64,000 bases of DNA from Eremothecium cymbalariae DBVPG#7215 (taxonomy: Eukaryota > Ascomycota > Saccharomycetes > Saccharomycetales > Saccharomycetaceae): positions 868,001 to 932,000 of the forward strand of contig NC_016453.1 of assembly GCF_000235365.1 (NCBI RefSeq), in the 5' to 3' direction. The translations under genes were made by a program, and so were the position numbers. Below, in pieces: positions 11,800-21,740 of the stretch (position 1 is its first letter; the number at the start of each line of letters is the position of its first letter). The notes under the pieces are model-generated. The model saw only the letters and a program-made list of their open reading frames with translations. It was not told where the DNA came from and searched no databases.

Positions 11800-13752
11800 A
11801 TGGATGGTTCCAATAGTAATAAGTCGCTGAAGTCCGAGAACCTGGTAATATCTATGGATGTTAATGGCACTACAGATCATCCATCTTTAAACAATATTAG
11901 GGGAGCCTACACTTCAACACCTGTGTTAGCAAATACGTCAAGTTCAATAACAAATCCAATGAATCCAAAGGATGCTCCTGGAGAAGACCAAGAGGTCTCT
12001 GAGTCCAGGCGACTACTAAGTGGTGGAACAATGGGTATTCCGTCAAGGCGGAACATAGGCAATACTGACCATGTACAAAATTACTATAGAAGTTTTAGTC
12101 CCAATGAAATTATCCCTGCTAATGAAATCGATGATATTAATATTATGAGTGAGCATTTATATCTGTTGAGGAAAAACTATTGGAGTTTTGTTCATAAATG
12201 GAGGGTTGGAATAAACATTCTCGTATTTGTTAATTGTATTTGGCTTGTGACTACCTTTATAAGTGATTTTTTCTTCAATATCCATCTTCTAAGGCACAAT
12301 AGATTAACAAGTTTTCAAGATATTACATTAATATTTGTTTCCATCGTAGCAAATACTATGACCTTCATTTTAAGTGACATTGGGTATTATTCGAAAATCG
12401 ATCAGAATTTAAATATCCTTCTTTGCGCTTTAGCATCTTTCAATCTAATTATAAGTCTTTTAGTTGGCTATACAAGAACAAGAATTGGAAAATTAGGTGT
12501 TGCGATTTATATTTGGGCAGCGTTATCGTTTGGCCTTGGAGCCTTATCAGAATGGTTCTTATATGACTTTCATCGAAAATTACAAGAAGAGTCTGGTAAT
12601 CTAGACAATGACAGACAAGTTCTATTGAATAAACGTAAGACATTTAAACAGTGGTGTTACGTTGGAGGACGGAACTTGGTCAAGTTTGTCCTTTTAATTT
12701 TCTTCTTTCTCTTTACTTTGAACAATATGCTTTACTTATTCGATACCTGGCGTGTTTCAAAATCATTGTACAGTATTAATTTATCAAGTTTAAATGGTGA
12801 ACGTCTAAATGATGTCTATGATGCTTACCACTGGACTAGTAAAAGCCATGACTACAAGTTACACATAAGATGTCACGGAAATGTAGTTACAGAATCAGAC
12901 ACGGGTTCTGACATTCAACCAATTATTTTGTTCGAACACGGTAGCTCTGATACTGGTTATCTATCAGCTGAGTGGATTGCGGAGTTGTATCGCCTCAATC
13001 GTGTGGATCGATACTGTATCTATGATCGTCCGGGATACGGCTTATCTGATTCTCCACCAGCCCCAATTTCAATTGCAATGATTGCTGAAGATTTGAAGTA
13101 CGCTTTATTCAACGAAGCTAACATTACTGGTCCATTTATCACCGTTGGATACGATATGGGTGGCCTAGTAACGCAGGTTTTTGCTGCCAAGAATAGAGAC
13201 ATGGTGAAGGCAATGATGCTCATTGAATCATGGCATGAAGATGTCTTATTAAACAGCTATTTACGTGACCTCCTCCCAGGGGACACCTATGATCCAGATA
13301 TCCGTGTCAGAATACCACCAGAACTCAGTAAGCTTAGTGCGTTCAAGTCATGGTGGAAAGGAATGTGGTCAACCGTTGGTTTGAAGTTGCAATCCTCATG
13401 GCTGGTAGCTCATCATGGAAGCATGGAAAGATTACTTGGTCGTGATTTGATATATCAAGGGAAGTACTTAAGAACAAAGTTTCTAGAGAGCTTCACGAAT
13501 TCTATTTTGAGTTATAATGATGTTATAAACAGTCATGAGGTTTTAAGCGGCATGCCCACCAGCTTGGTCAGCAGCAAGGATATGATCAAGCGGTACCCCC
13601 ATTGGGGAGATTGGCAGCGTGACTTGGCTAGTATGTCTGAAAGGACAAAAGAATGGAAAGTTTCTGACGGTGGACATTCACTTTATAATTATGAGACAGG
13701 GAAAAAAACATTGCAAGATGTTCTATTGAGGTTAATCGATGACCCAAAATAA
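11800..13752 (+). CDS. YNL115C: YNL115C-type membrane protein with alpha/beta-hydrolase domain
   Basis: A 650-residue protein (S. cerevisiae YNL115C is about 644) in the matching syntenic place between RPC19/BZZ1 and DMA. The N-terminal ~115 residues are soluble. Several hydrophobic segments follow (about 140-165, 180-200, 210-230, 235-260, 295-315). The C-terminal ~290 residues form an alpha/beta-hydrolase: ILFEHGSSDTG (oxyanion region), YDRPGYGLSD, then the nucleophile elbow VGYDMGG and a late GGHS. The elbow has Asp452 where lipases have Ser, as in epoxide hydrolases and haloalkane dehalogenases; His626 is a good candidate catalytic base. The substrate is unknown. A membrane-anchored hydrolase of lipid-like or epoxide-like substrates is an inference. 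Confidence 0.75.
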   Translation: MDGSNSNKSLKSENLVISMDVNGTTDHPSLNNIRGAYTSTPVLANTSSSITNPMNPKDAPGEDQEVSESRRLLSGGTMGIPSRRNIGNTDHVQNYYRSFSPNEIIPANEIDDINIMSEHLYLLRKNYWSFVHKWRVGINILVFVNCIWLVTTFISDFFFNIHLLRHNRLTSFQDITLIFVSIVANTMTFILSDIGYYSKIDQNLNILLCALASFNLIISLLVGYTRTRIGKLGVAIYIWAALSFGLGALSEWFLYDFHRKLQEESGNLDNDRQVLLNKRKTFKQWCYVGGRNLVKFVLLIFFFLFTLNNMLYLFDTWRVSKSLYSINLSSLNGERLNDVYDAYHWTSKSHDYKLHIRCHGNVVTESDTGSDIQPIILFEHGSSDTGYLSAEWIAELYRLNRVDRYCIYDRPGYGLSDSPPAPISIAMIAEDLKYALFNEANITGPFITVGYDMGGLVTQVFAAKNRDMVKAMMLIESWHEDVLLNSYLRDLLPGDTYDPDIRVRIPPELSKLSAFKSWWKGMWSTVGLKLQSSWLVAHHGSMERLLGRDLIYQGKYLRTKFLESFTNSILSYNDVINSHEVLSGMPTSLVSSKDMIKRYPHWGDWQRDLASMSERTKEWKVSDGGHSLYNYETGKKTLQDVLLRLIDDPK

Positions 13753-13971
13753 CGGAGTGATGTAATCTTCATATGTCCATCTTGTGATTATTTAAGGAAA
13801 TGTAGAAGTTTTAGTGAAACAGTACTGTCTTAGCTGGATTTGAAAGACATAACACAAAACGCCACCTTCTGGTTTTCAGAGTTATTCATTACAAAGAATC
13901 GTTGGTGCAATCTAAAATTTTTTTAATAATAGAGATTTATTAGTTTAGGTAAGTGGGACTGCAGTGACGTG

Positions 13972-15396
13972 TTAGTTCAACATTTGTATATCGTCCTCAT
14001 TTTCTTCTTGAATAGCCACGTCAAGTGGGCTACGCACTTGAGAATCTATAGCAACGTCTTCATTACAGTAGCCTTCCCTTCCGTCATCCTCCTCGTCATC
14101 AGAATCCAGACTAGCCTCCAAATCACAAGACGACCTACAGTTTGGACAGACAAACTGCGGGTACTGAGTCATGACTAAACGACGTATACATTGGTAGTGC
14201 CAACTGTGCGAACAAGGAGATATAAAAATAGCTTGACAGGGTTTAATTTTGCATAGGCAGATTGAACAATCTTCCTCTTCAAGACCAACTGTCAGTTTCT
14301 GTAGATTCCTTAGACGTGCTAGAGCCTCTTTATTAAATGCATTAGCCCTCATTTTCCATGATTTGTTTAACTCAACCCTCATTTTGACACATCTATATAT
14401 TTCCTCAGTGCCACCACGGAAATCCATGCCCAGTTGTAAGATATCTCCATCTTTTAAAGGGAAGTCTTTGGACATCACTGAGGCTTGTGCTAACCTTTGA
14501 TGATTTAAAAAGGTACCAGAGGATGATTTCACATCTCGAACATACCAATTTCCTTGGTCGTCAACCTTAAAGACTCCATGCGTACGTGATACAACTTTGC
14601 TTTTAAAGACAACAGGATGAAATTGATCGGGTAGTGACCCAATCGCTTCACGAACACGCTCGGTGTACCTACCAATCACCAACTGAGAACTTGGACCAGC
14701 AGTCCTTACTATCGGATCAAAGAATAGGCCCGGATTATTTGTTGTAGAATGATCAATAAAAGGAGTTAACCTAATAGAAAATAAGCCATTTTTGTCCCTA
14801 CGCAACTTTAACGTATGATCATCCAGCAGCTCCACTAGCCTTCCATCCTGAGGCAAATCTAAATGAAGTTTATTGGCGTCTATTGGTGGAACTGCTGGAT
14901 AAATAAAGTGGCGTACATTTTTCAGCGACGCTGAAGAGGCGTCTTTGCCCTCAAAAGCGGACGATGCAATATTATGGTTGCCGCTGTTAGTTAAGGCTTG
15001 GTCTGGTTGACCTAAAACCAACGTAATGGGCAGCTGTGATGAAACCTGCGAAGCCGCCGGTTGCACCAATGTCGCAGAATTTGTTGGCCCCACAGAAATT
15101 GACTGCGGTGGCTCCTCCTGATCAAAAGGAGTCGTACCAAGCATATTTGTTAAATTAACGGTACCCCCGTTATTCATCACGTTACCATGCGCTGCCCCCG
15201 TCGCAGTAGGCGTGATATTTGACGTCAAACTCACTTGAGAAGGCGTATGATTTGAAGATGGATGAATGTCCATGGGCTGCACTCCGTATTGGCTATTTGT
15301 AGTCGATGTAGAATCGTTCGTTTGCTGTCTGATACCAAATGAAGTCAAAATAGAGTTGAAACTTTGGCCACGTCTTCTTTGAGATTCACCTGCCAT
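13972..15396 (-). CDS. DMA1: DMA1/DMA2-type FHA-RING ubiquitin ligase
   Basis: Single counterpart of the S. cerevisiae duplicates Dma1/Dma2, E3 ligases of the CHFR/RNF8 class that act in spindle positioning, septin and mitotic-exit checkpoints. The 474-residue product has a low-complexity N-terminal half, an FHA domain (about 225-345; SRTHGVFKV, VKSSSGTFLNHQRL) and a RING (about 390-435; CSICLCKIKPCQAIFISPC, then HSWHYQC and CPNCRSSC). An acidic tail follows. The ATG at 15396 (MAGESQRRRGQS) is the first ATG; the frame continues upstream only through a GTG. Synteny with MLS1 is that of DMA2-MLS1 (YNL116W-YNL117W); BZZ1-DMA1 (YHR114W-YHR115C) belongs to the sister block. Confidence 0.95.
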   Translation of the reverse strand: MAGESQRRRGQSFNSILTSFGIRQQTNDSTSTTNSQYGVQPMDIHPSSNHTPSQVSLTSNITPTATGAAHGNVMNNGGTVNLTNMLGTTPFDQEEPPQSISVGPTNSATLVQPAASQVSSQLPITLVLGQPDQALTNSGNHNIASSAFEGKDASSASLKNVRHFIYPAVPPIDANKLHLDLPQDGRLVELLDDHTLKLRRDKNGLFSIRLTPFIDHSTTNNPGLFFDPIVRTAGPSSQLVIGRYTERVREAIGSLPDQFHPVVFKSKVVSRTHGVFKVDDQGNWYVRDVKSSSGTFLNHQRLAQASVMSKDFPLKDGDILQLGMDFRGGTEEIYRCVKMRVELNKSWKMRANAFNKEALARLRNLQKLTVGLEEEDCSICLCKIKPCQAIFISPCSHSWHYQCIRRLVMTQYPQFVCPNCRSSCDLEASLDSDDEEDDGREGYCNEDVAIDSQVRSPLDVAIQEENEDDIQMLN

Positions 15397-16167
15397 TATG
15401 TGCGTGCAACAGCAACCGTAAACCACCTGATTTCAAACCAGACCAACTCCTCTTGCTTTTCTATCCTTTCCTTCCTCGTTGATTCTTATGCTCACAACTT
15501 TGGTGATCTTGTTTTTTCTTAAACTTATTGTCCAAACACGGCCCCCCACACAGCGTTTAATTGTTTAGTACTAACGCAAGCTCTAGAAACTCTCCTGCTT
15601 TATAGTGAGAACCACAAACAAATGAACGATAATTACACCTCCGGAGGCCCCTCTCCACCCTTATCTATTCAAACCGCTTGTTATTAGTAGTTCTGCACAA
15701 AGTTTATATGTAATTATTTCAGATATCTACGACTTCTTGCAAAAAAAGAAGCACTCCTTGCTTTTCTTCTAAAACTACGGTTTACCAAGGTAACCAACCT
15801 GCAAAGACCCTTCTCTATGGCAACTGGAAAATCGTACTCGATGACGCACCAAGACCACATGTATTTCGCTATGTAGCAGTATGTCTGCATGTGTAGATGT
15901 GTGATCAAGAGCAGTTGGGATCGAATAGGTTGATGCAGAGGCTACGTACGTACGGTGGCCCGTTATTTCTGAAAAATCTGCGACCTCCTCGAAGTGGGTA
16001 GCTCCTACAGAGCTCGGTGTGCAGTCCAACAGAGCAATGATAATAAGAATGTGTATTATATGAACTGAGCCCAGAAAGTAGAACGGACAGGCGATTCATT
16101 TTCGCCTTTTGTCGTCTGTATAACAGTGGTATATAAAGGTTTTACTTATGGCTGCGGTGACGGGGGA
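15397..16167 (-). other. DMA upstream region
   Basis: About 770 bases between MLS1's stop and the DMA start, both on the minus strand, so this contains the DMA promoter and leader. A perfect 10-bp palindrome CCTCCGGAGG lies at 15638-15647 and resembles sites of zinc-cluster factors, which is speculative. Short frames here are not protein-like. Confidence 0.35.
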
Positions 16168-17835
16168 TCAGAGTCTGCTGCTGTTGCCGTAGGAATTCGA
16201 CTTGGTGGTGACGATTTCGTCATACAGCAGGGTAGTCAAGAAGTCTGAGAACCTTTCACCCGTAATCTCAGGCTCCAAGTAGGCAGCTGCGGTCGCAAAC
16301 TTGTTGCTGGAACCTGCAGGGCTAGAACGTGCCAAGTAGTCTGCGCGCTCTTTTAGTAGCTTACGCATTAGGGAAGGCGTGACCTGTTCACCAGTATCAG
16401 AGAGTCTTACCTTGTGTTTGACCCATTGATGCAACTGACAACGCGAAACTTCAGCTGTGGCCGCATCCTCCATCAGGTTATTGATTGGCACACAGCCGCT
16501 TCCACGTAACCAGGCCTCCATGTATTGCAAACCAATGTCAAGGTTCTGTTTGATACCGGCAACCGTAATTCTGGCACCAGAAATCGAGGTATTGACCAAG
16601 TCGAACGCCGTGACATCAACCTCTGGGATGTAGTGGATCTGGTTTGGCGTGCCCATATCCTTGAACACACTGTTGCAGATTGGCGCTAGAGCAGGGTGCG
16701 CGACCCAGGAGCCATCATGCCCGTTTTTAAGTTCTCTGATCTTATCGTTACGGACTTTGGCCAAGGCCGCCTCGTTAGCGGCGGCGTCGCCTTTGATGGG
16801 GATTTGCGCAGCCATACCGCCCATAGCATGCACACCGCGCCTGTGACAGGTGGATATCAATCTCTTCACATACGCATCCATAAAAGGGGAAGTCATCGTC
16901 ACCTGGTCCCTGTCAGGCAACACATGGTCCGATTGATTGCGTAACTTCTTAATAGTGCTGAAAATATAATCCCAACGCCCACAATTCAACCCCGAAGAAT
17001 GCTGTCTCAACTGCCAGATGATTTCCTCCATCTGGAACGCCGCAGGCAACGTCTCAATCAACACCGTAGCTCTAATTGTACCCCGAGTCATCCCAATGTA
17101 ATCCTGGGCCACATTAAAAACATCATTCCAGAGCTTGGCCTCCATATGATGCTCCATCTTGGGCAAATAAAAGTAAGGCCCCTTCCCAATATCTACCAAC
17201 TTGTAGGCATTGTGGAAAAAATATAATCCGAAATCCAACAAAGACGCACTAATAGGCTCATCATCAACCGAAATATGCTTATCCTCCATATGCCACCCAC
17301 GAGGCCGAACAATTATAGTAGGCAACTCAGAAATCTTCCCGTTCAACTTATATGCCTTCTGCGACGTCACGAACCCAAGCTTATCCCTGACCGCATCGTA
17401 CAAATTCACTTGCCCCTGACTGATATTCTCCCATGTTGGCGCCAGCGAATCCTCAAAATCCGTCATGTAAGTGTTCACAGGCGAATTCAAAGCATTAACC
17501 AACATATTCCTGACCGGTGGCCCCGTAATCTCCGTAGACCGGTTCACCAACCCAGGCGCCAGCACCGGCCCCTGCCAAGTAGGATCCTCCCGGATCCACT
17601 TCGTCTCAGGCAGAAACTCAAACCTATACTCCCCGCTATCCAACATCGCCTGCACCCGCCGCCGATTCACAAGCAACTCCTTCCGACGCCCATTAAAAGT
17701 CCGATGTAATAAAGCAACAAACTCCAAAGCCTCCTTCGTCAAAATATCACTCGCCGTCGTAGTAGAAGGTCTGAACCTCGGCTCAGAATCTATATCCACC
17801 AACACCCTCACTCTCTCTAAACTAATCGATACCAT
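16168..17835 (-). CDS. MLS1: MLS1, malate synthase
   Basis: Condenses glyoxylate with acetyl-CoA to malate, the last step of the glyoxylate bypass needed for growth on C2 compounds and fatty acids. The 555-residue product agrees with the family (554). Signature regions are visible: [20 protein letters not shown], a catalytic [30 protein letters not shown] and [13 protein letters not shown]. The last three residues are SRL, a variant of the type-1 peroxisomal targeting signal; S. cerevisiae Mls1 ends SKL. The first ATG is at 17835 (MVSISLERV); a GTG three codons upstream is not needed. Transcription is expected to be glucose-repressed and Cat8/Sip4-driven as in relatives, but I found no unambiguous CSRE. 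Confidence 0.97.
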   Translation of the reverse strand: MVSISLERVRVLVDIDSEPRFRPSTTTASDILTKEALEFVALLHRTFNGRRKELLVNRRRVQAMLDSGEYRFEFLPETKWIREDPTWQGPVLAPGLVNRSTEITGPPVRNMLVNALNSPVNTYMTDFEDSLAPTWENISQGQVNLYDAVRDKLGFVTSQKAYKLNGKISELPTIIVRPRGWHMEDKHISVDDEPISASLLDFGLYFFHNAYKLVDIGKGPYFYLPKMEHHMEAKLWNDVFNVAQDYIGMTRGTIRATVLIETLPAAFQMEEIIWQLRQHSSGLNCGRWDYIFSTIKKLRNQSDHVLPDRDQVTMTSPFMDAYVKRLISTCHRRGVHAMGGMAAQIPIKGDAAANEAALAKVRNDKIRELKNGHDGSWVAHPALAPICNSVFKDMGTPNQIHYIPEVDVTAFDLVNTSISGARITVAGIKQNLDIGLQYMEAWLRGSGCVPINNLMEDAATAEVSRCQLHQWVKHKVRLSDTGEQVTPSLMRKLLKERADYLARSSPAGSSNKFATAAAYLEPEITGERFSDFLTTLLYDEIVTTKSNSYGNSSRL

Positions 17836-18667
17836 TCTCGCCACTCACACAAACACACACACAAACAACTCACACACACCATCCAAGAAACACGCGAAAC
17901 CATATCTCAACTTCCTTGTCTATATATGCTACTTTATATATTTAAAAAATTTTCTTACAACATTCCCTTCTTACTTAACACTCAACAGCTACAATTACCA
18001 CCACTGCTAATGACTACACCTTGCTGTGTCCGCACCTTAAAACCTAACCTACTATAAACTACACAGAACGACAATACCGGGCAATTTCTTTTTGATACAA
18101 GAACTTTGTATGCATTAATGGGTTTTTTTTCTACTTCTTTGTTGTTGGTTCCTTTATCTTTATTAAGTAACCGGTTTAATGATCTTAATCTACATTATCA
18201 CCGAATCACCATCAAGAATCAGAAATGGTATGGTTATCTGCCATCCACCCTTTGGAGGAAAAAGAAAAAATAAGGGATTCATTCTCCACCAGACCGGCGT
18301 TCTGGTGACCCTGGAAATGTAAGGGGCGGCGTGGGGGCTCCTTTGCGCCTTCTTGAGAATGACCACCAGGTTTGGTTAGTTTTGTTGCAGGTCCGGGTTC
18401 TGTTCATTTAGTCCGACGTGCGACGGACGGTTTGGAGCGGCCCGTGGCTTTAAGCCACGGGGGCGCTGGGCGCATGAATGGAGATTTTCGATGGGTCACG
18501 TTGGATGCCGGCAGGCGCCGGTGCAACGGTGCGGTGATTGCCGGCCAGGAAGGTTCGTGCGGACCAGTGAGGTGTGGGTGTGAGGAGTCGTTTTGTAGAT
18601 GTATTGAAACCGTGCCGTCGCTAGGTATACATACTACGTATGGGATCAGTTTGTTGGAACATGGATG
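17836..18667. other. MLS1 promoter and RPC17 3' flank, with hairpin
   Basis: About 830 bases. The part near MLS1 is AT- and CA-rich (CACACAC tract 17845-17880). From about 18290 to 18600 it becomes strikingly GC-rich. A near-perfect inverted repeat at 18441-18461 has 10-bp arms, CCCGTGGCTT and AAGCCACGGG, around a single T. The frame at 18372-18689 is not convincing protein. Both neighbours are on the minus strand. Confidence 0.45.
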
Positions 18668-19126
18668 TTACAGTTGGGCGGCTTCCTGAACAGCAAGGAG
18701 GATTGTTTTTATTTGGTCTTCGCTGAAACGGTTGTCACATTCCTCGACGATGGAGTAGAGATGGACTATGTTTGTTGGGAGTTGGTTGACGATCTGCAGT
18801 TTTTCAGCTTTGAAGAGGGCCAGCTGGTTTAGCGCATGCATTAGTTTTGTAAAAGTGGCGTCATTTAGTTTTGTGATGCCAGCTTTGGCAGGGCGGGTGG
18901 TTCCCGTTTCCGGGTCCTCCGGGTCTGGGTTTTTGTTTGTGGTCAGGTAGTTTACTAAATCTCTGGTGATGGACTCCAGCTCTGGATGGTTGTATTGTTT
19001 GGTTTTTTTTGTAGTTTTCTTGTCGGTGTCATCGAAAAGCCAGTTGTGTTTTCTTTGGAGCTGGGACATAAATTTGAGGACCTCGTAGTCGCTGATGAAT
19101 GCGTCCCTGGCGGCTTCTATCTTCAT
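18668..19126 (-). CDS. RPC17: RPC17, RNA polymerase III subunit C17
   Basis: C17 (Rpb4-like) forms the Pol III stalk with C25 and is needed for TFIIIB-dependent initiation. The 152-residue product has the DAFISDYEVLKFMSQLQRKH N-terminus and a C-terminal HRDC-like half with FKAEKLQIVNQLPTNIVHLYSIVEECDNRF, nearly identical to the family. S. cerevisiae Rpc17 has 161 residues. I prefer the ATG at 19126 (MKIEAARDAF); an in-frame upstream extension of ten residues from 19156 is basic and not family-like. Its S. cerevisiae locus (YJL011C) is unlinked to MLS1, so a synteny junction lies near 18.5 kb. Confidence 0.93.
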   Translation of the reverse strand: MKIEAARDAFISDYEVLKFMSQLQRKHNWLFDDTDKKTTKKTKQYNHPELESITRDLVNYLTTNKNPDPEDPETGTTRPAKAGITKLNDATFTKLMHALNQLALFKAEKLQIVNQLPTNIVHLYSIVEECDNRFSEDQIKTILLAVQEAAQL

Positions 19127-19296
19127 TGTGGTGCGGCGGTTGGGTCTTTCCTGCAAGAAGAGTTTGATGCGAGGGGATTGATTACGGTTTTAGAGAAAAG
19201 TTTTCAAAGGGTAGTAGTAGTACTAGTGAATGGGCATGTGCACGGCGGGCTGTTGTATCACGCAGCAGTTGGGATTTTAGAGCATCAGTTTGAGAA

Positions 19297-19369
19297 GCCT
19301 TGTTGGCGCAATCGGTAGCGCGTATGACTCTTAATCATAAGGTTACGGGTTCGAGCCCCGTACAGGGCT
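19297..19369 (+). tRNA. tRNA-Lys(CUU)
   Basis: A 73-nt cloverleaf starting GCCTTGT and closing ACAGGGC with a G-U pair. D loop AATCGGTA, anticodon CTT at 19330-19332 (tRNA position 34), and a T arm with GGTTCGAGCC. It has no intron. A T6 run from 19372 gives the Pol III terminator. It is divergent from RPC17, whose start lies 170 bases away. Confidence 0.98.
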
Positions 19370-19574
19370 CTCTTTTTTCCTTTTCAGCCTGACGCTGAAG
19401 CCGGCGATTTGATCTCGTGGTAACCATACATAATAGAAATGCAGACAATTAATTATTATTTATGATTCATTTTAGTCTAACCAGTCATAATGTTATTCTC
19501 CATTATATAGTGATAACAAAACACCAATCTCTTGCATTAAAAACGAAAACGTGTTTCTCTCTTCTCGTGATCCA

Positions 19575-20960
19575 TTACGGTAACAACAGGATGATTCCCA
19601 ATGATAGTAGATATATTTCGATAGTTACTGCACGCGCACTTATAATGTTTGACAGGCCTGACATGGGCGTGCTACCGCTGTTGTTGAAATTTTGGTTAGA
19701 TGCTGAGGTGGGTTGGGAACTGGAAGTGTTCCTGAATGTCGACCCATCGCCGGTAGTGTTTCTACTATTATTTCCCGAACTTGAACCTCCATCATAGTCC
19801 GATTCTCCATCATAATTCGATCCTGCGATACCACCGTTACTGTTTGGGAAAACATAAGCTGGTCGAGGCGGACCAAACGTTCGGGGAGACCCTGGATGAC
19901 TAGGACGACCGGATCTTCTGGTACATTGTCCGTCATGGGCGCCTTTTAAGGTTCCTTCGACACCTGAAGACTCAGACAGAGTATCTTGGGCTTCGTTATC
20001 ATTTTCATCATCATCGCAATCGCCGTTGTCATCGCCGCTGTCATCGCCGCTGTCATCGCCATTGTCATTTCCATTGTCGTGTTCCTCGTCGTGTTCTTCG
20101 TCATCGCCTTCGGACAGCAAAAAGTCAAACTCGGCACTAGCTTCGTCAAACCTACCATAAATGACACCTTTTTCAGACTTGATAGAGTTCCAAGTACCAG
20201 TCTTGTCTGTGTACACGTATTTTTCACCTGTAGAGTAATCTGTGACCAGCACCTTCTTCACAGAAGAGACGAATGGGACTTTGCTATAGTCAGTCAACCC
20301 ACCAGCCCATTGGATAGTACCCGGCTGATTGGACGGATCGCCGCCAGCCCATATGCCCATATAGATTCTCATTGGGGTCTGGGGGTATCCATCGTACGTG
20401 GTGTTCGACAAGGTTCTTACCACTTTGCCGTCCAGGTACCAAATGGTTTGATCCATCCTCCAGTCAATCGCGTATGTGTGGAAGGCCTGGCTGTCGTTTA
20501 CAGGATGGAAAGCGCCCCGCGCATATGTCGTTACATCGCCCTTTGAGAAGAAGTTGGTCTGAAACTGCTTACGGTCCCCACCTAGCCACTCGAAATCTAT
20601 TTCGTCCAACGCGTCACTCTGCAAGTAGAATGAAGAAACAATGCCGGTTCCCGACGCTGCCTTCAACACAACTTCTACTTTCCCAAACATGATATAGAAG
20701 TTGGACATTAATGCAGGGTTGTCCCACCTTTTGTTTAATGTAAATGATACTCCTTCAGACCCATATTCAATACGCCCCGAAGTGGTATAATTGGAGAAAT
20801 CTCGGGATTCAGTCTCGAAGGTTTCTGAAATCCCTGTAGCTAGCGCAGTGTTCGGCTGGCATGAAGCTGTTGCAGATAATGGATTGCATACAGAGGCCAC
20901 TGCCGTCACCAAATCAATATATGTAATTACCAAAACAATTATGCTCTCTAAACGCGTCAT
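19575..20960 (-). CDS. CRH1: CRH1-type chitin-glucan transglycosylase, GPI-anchored
   Basis: Family GH16 cell-wall enzyme that transfers chitin chains to beta-1,6- and beta-1,3-glucan. The 461-residue precursor has a signal peptide (about 1-23), a short Cys-containing segment (CNPLSATASC) and the catalytic domain (about 40-270) with the active-site motif DEIDFEW, GGDRKQFQTNFF and WYLDGKVVRTL. The catalytic part resembles S. cerevisiae Crh1 more than Utr2, which has an N-terminal chitin-binding module. After the domain comes an unusual Asp/Asn/Gly/Glu tract (about 295-330), then a Gly/Ser/Asn linker and a hydrophobic C-terminus typical of a GPI signal. The family usually has a Ser/Thr-rich linker instead of the acidic tract. 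Confidence 0.92.
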   Translation of the reverse strand: MTRLESIIVLVITYIDLVTAVASVCNPLSATASCQPNTALATGISETFETESRDFSNYTTSGRIEYGSEGVSFTLNKRWDNPALMSNFYIMFGKVEVVLKAASGTGIVSSFYLQSDALDEIDFEWLGGDRKQFQTNFFSKGDVTTYARGAFHPVNDSQAFHTYAIDWRMDQTIWYLDGKVVRTLSNTTYDGYPQTPMRIYMGIWAGGDPSNQPGTIQWAGGLTDYSKVPFVSSVKKVLVTDYSTGEKYVYTDKTGTWNSIKSEKGVIYGRFDEASAEFDFLLSEGDDEEHDEEHDNGNDNGDDSGDDSGDDNGDCDDDENDNEAQDTLSESSGVEGTLKGAHDGQCTRRSGRPSHPGSPRTFGPPRPAYVFPNSNGGIAGSNYDGESDYDGGSSSGNNSRNTTGDGSTFRNTSSSQPTSASNQNFNNSGSTPMSGLSNIISARAVTIEIYLLSLGIILLLP

Positions 20961-21740
20961 TGAAGATCCCAGATTATTATTAGAGAGCTTTTAAAAGTGT
21001 ACGGCGAATTAAAAAAAATGAAAGACAACTTGGATAAATAGTTCAGTATAGTTCCCGGTTGTATTTATAACAATTTGTTGTCAGACCACTCCACTTGTAT
21101 AATTTAATATATATTTGCTCTTCTATGATAGCTTTACACACTCGTTCAGCTGTTTTTGAGCAGAAAGATCAAAACCAAATAGATATGCACGGAATCCTTC
21201 GGGCGGGACAAGTTGATTTAGAAAGTACCCTGAGAGTGGACAGAATTCTGAATCTAATTTATTTTCCTTTACAAACTAAACCAGCCTCTTTGTTACTATC
21301 AACCAACTAAAGCGTTGATCTGTATGTAGAAAGCGACCACAAAAATCGGCGTACTTTTTGACGCCCATAGACGTCAAAGTATGACAAATTGATTGAGAAA
21401 TGCATTTGCGTGTGACGGTCAAAACTAATATGCATAGTGCTACAGCCAGCATCTCATGCCCCGTCGTCGTTTTTTCGAGGATGGCATAATACGGGGGAAC
21501 ATCTCGACACAGAAAATTCTGTAGACCGCGGAATATCTCGAGCCCATAGCCACTTTAAGTTTTCCAGTCCCGGTTATTTCATACTAGATACGTTGTAATC
21601 GAAAGCTTCCAAGAAAACAGCGAAGCCGATTATGATCTAGATGTCGATGTAGGTTGGCCTACCTTGCCTTTATGATAATGCAACCTGAAATGTTACCTAT
21701 CTGTACATACAGGGGTATTAGTTTCTTCAACTAAAAAAAA
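20961..21740. other. CRH1 upstream region
   Basis: About 780 bases between the CRH1 start and tRNA-Trp. An imperfect inverted repeat at 21352-21380 has arms TACTTTTTGACG and CGTCAAAGTA, separated by seven bases, and could be a factor site or hairpin. The short frame at 21095-21310 is not convincing. Confidence 0.35.

Noticed and set aside
17275..18010. Long plus-strand frames antisense to MLS1
   Set aside because: They are shadows of MLS1 codon bias; the Pro/Arg-rich product is not protein-like.
18372..18689. 105-codon plus-strand frame in the GC-rich MLS1-RPC17 interval
   Set aside because: Composition follows the GC-rich island and the frame overlaps the RPC17 3' end antisense.
19986..20546. 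186-codon frame antisense to CRH1 with long Ile/Val runs
   Set aside because: It is the reverse complement of the Asp/Asn repeat tract and therefore hydrophobic by chance.
21095..21310. 71-codon frame upstream of CRH1
   Set aside because: No protein-like features or family similarity.
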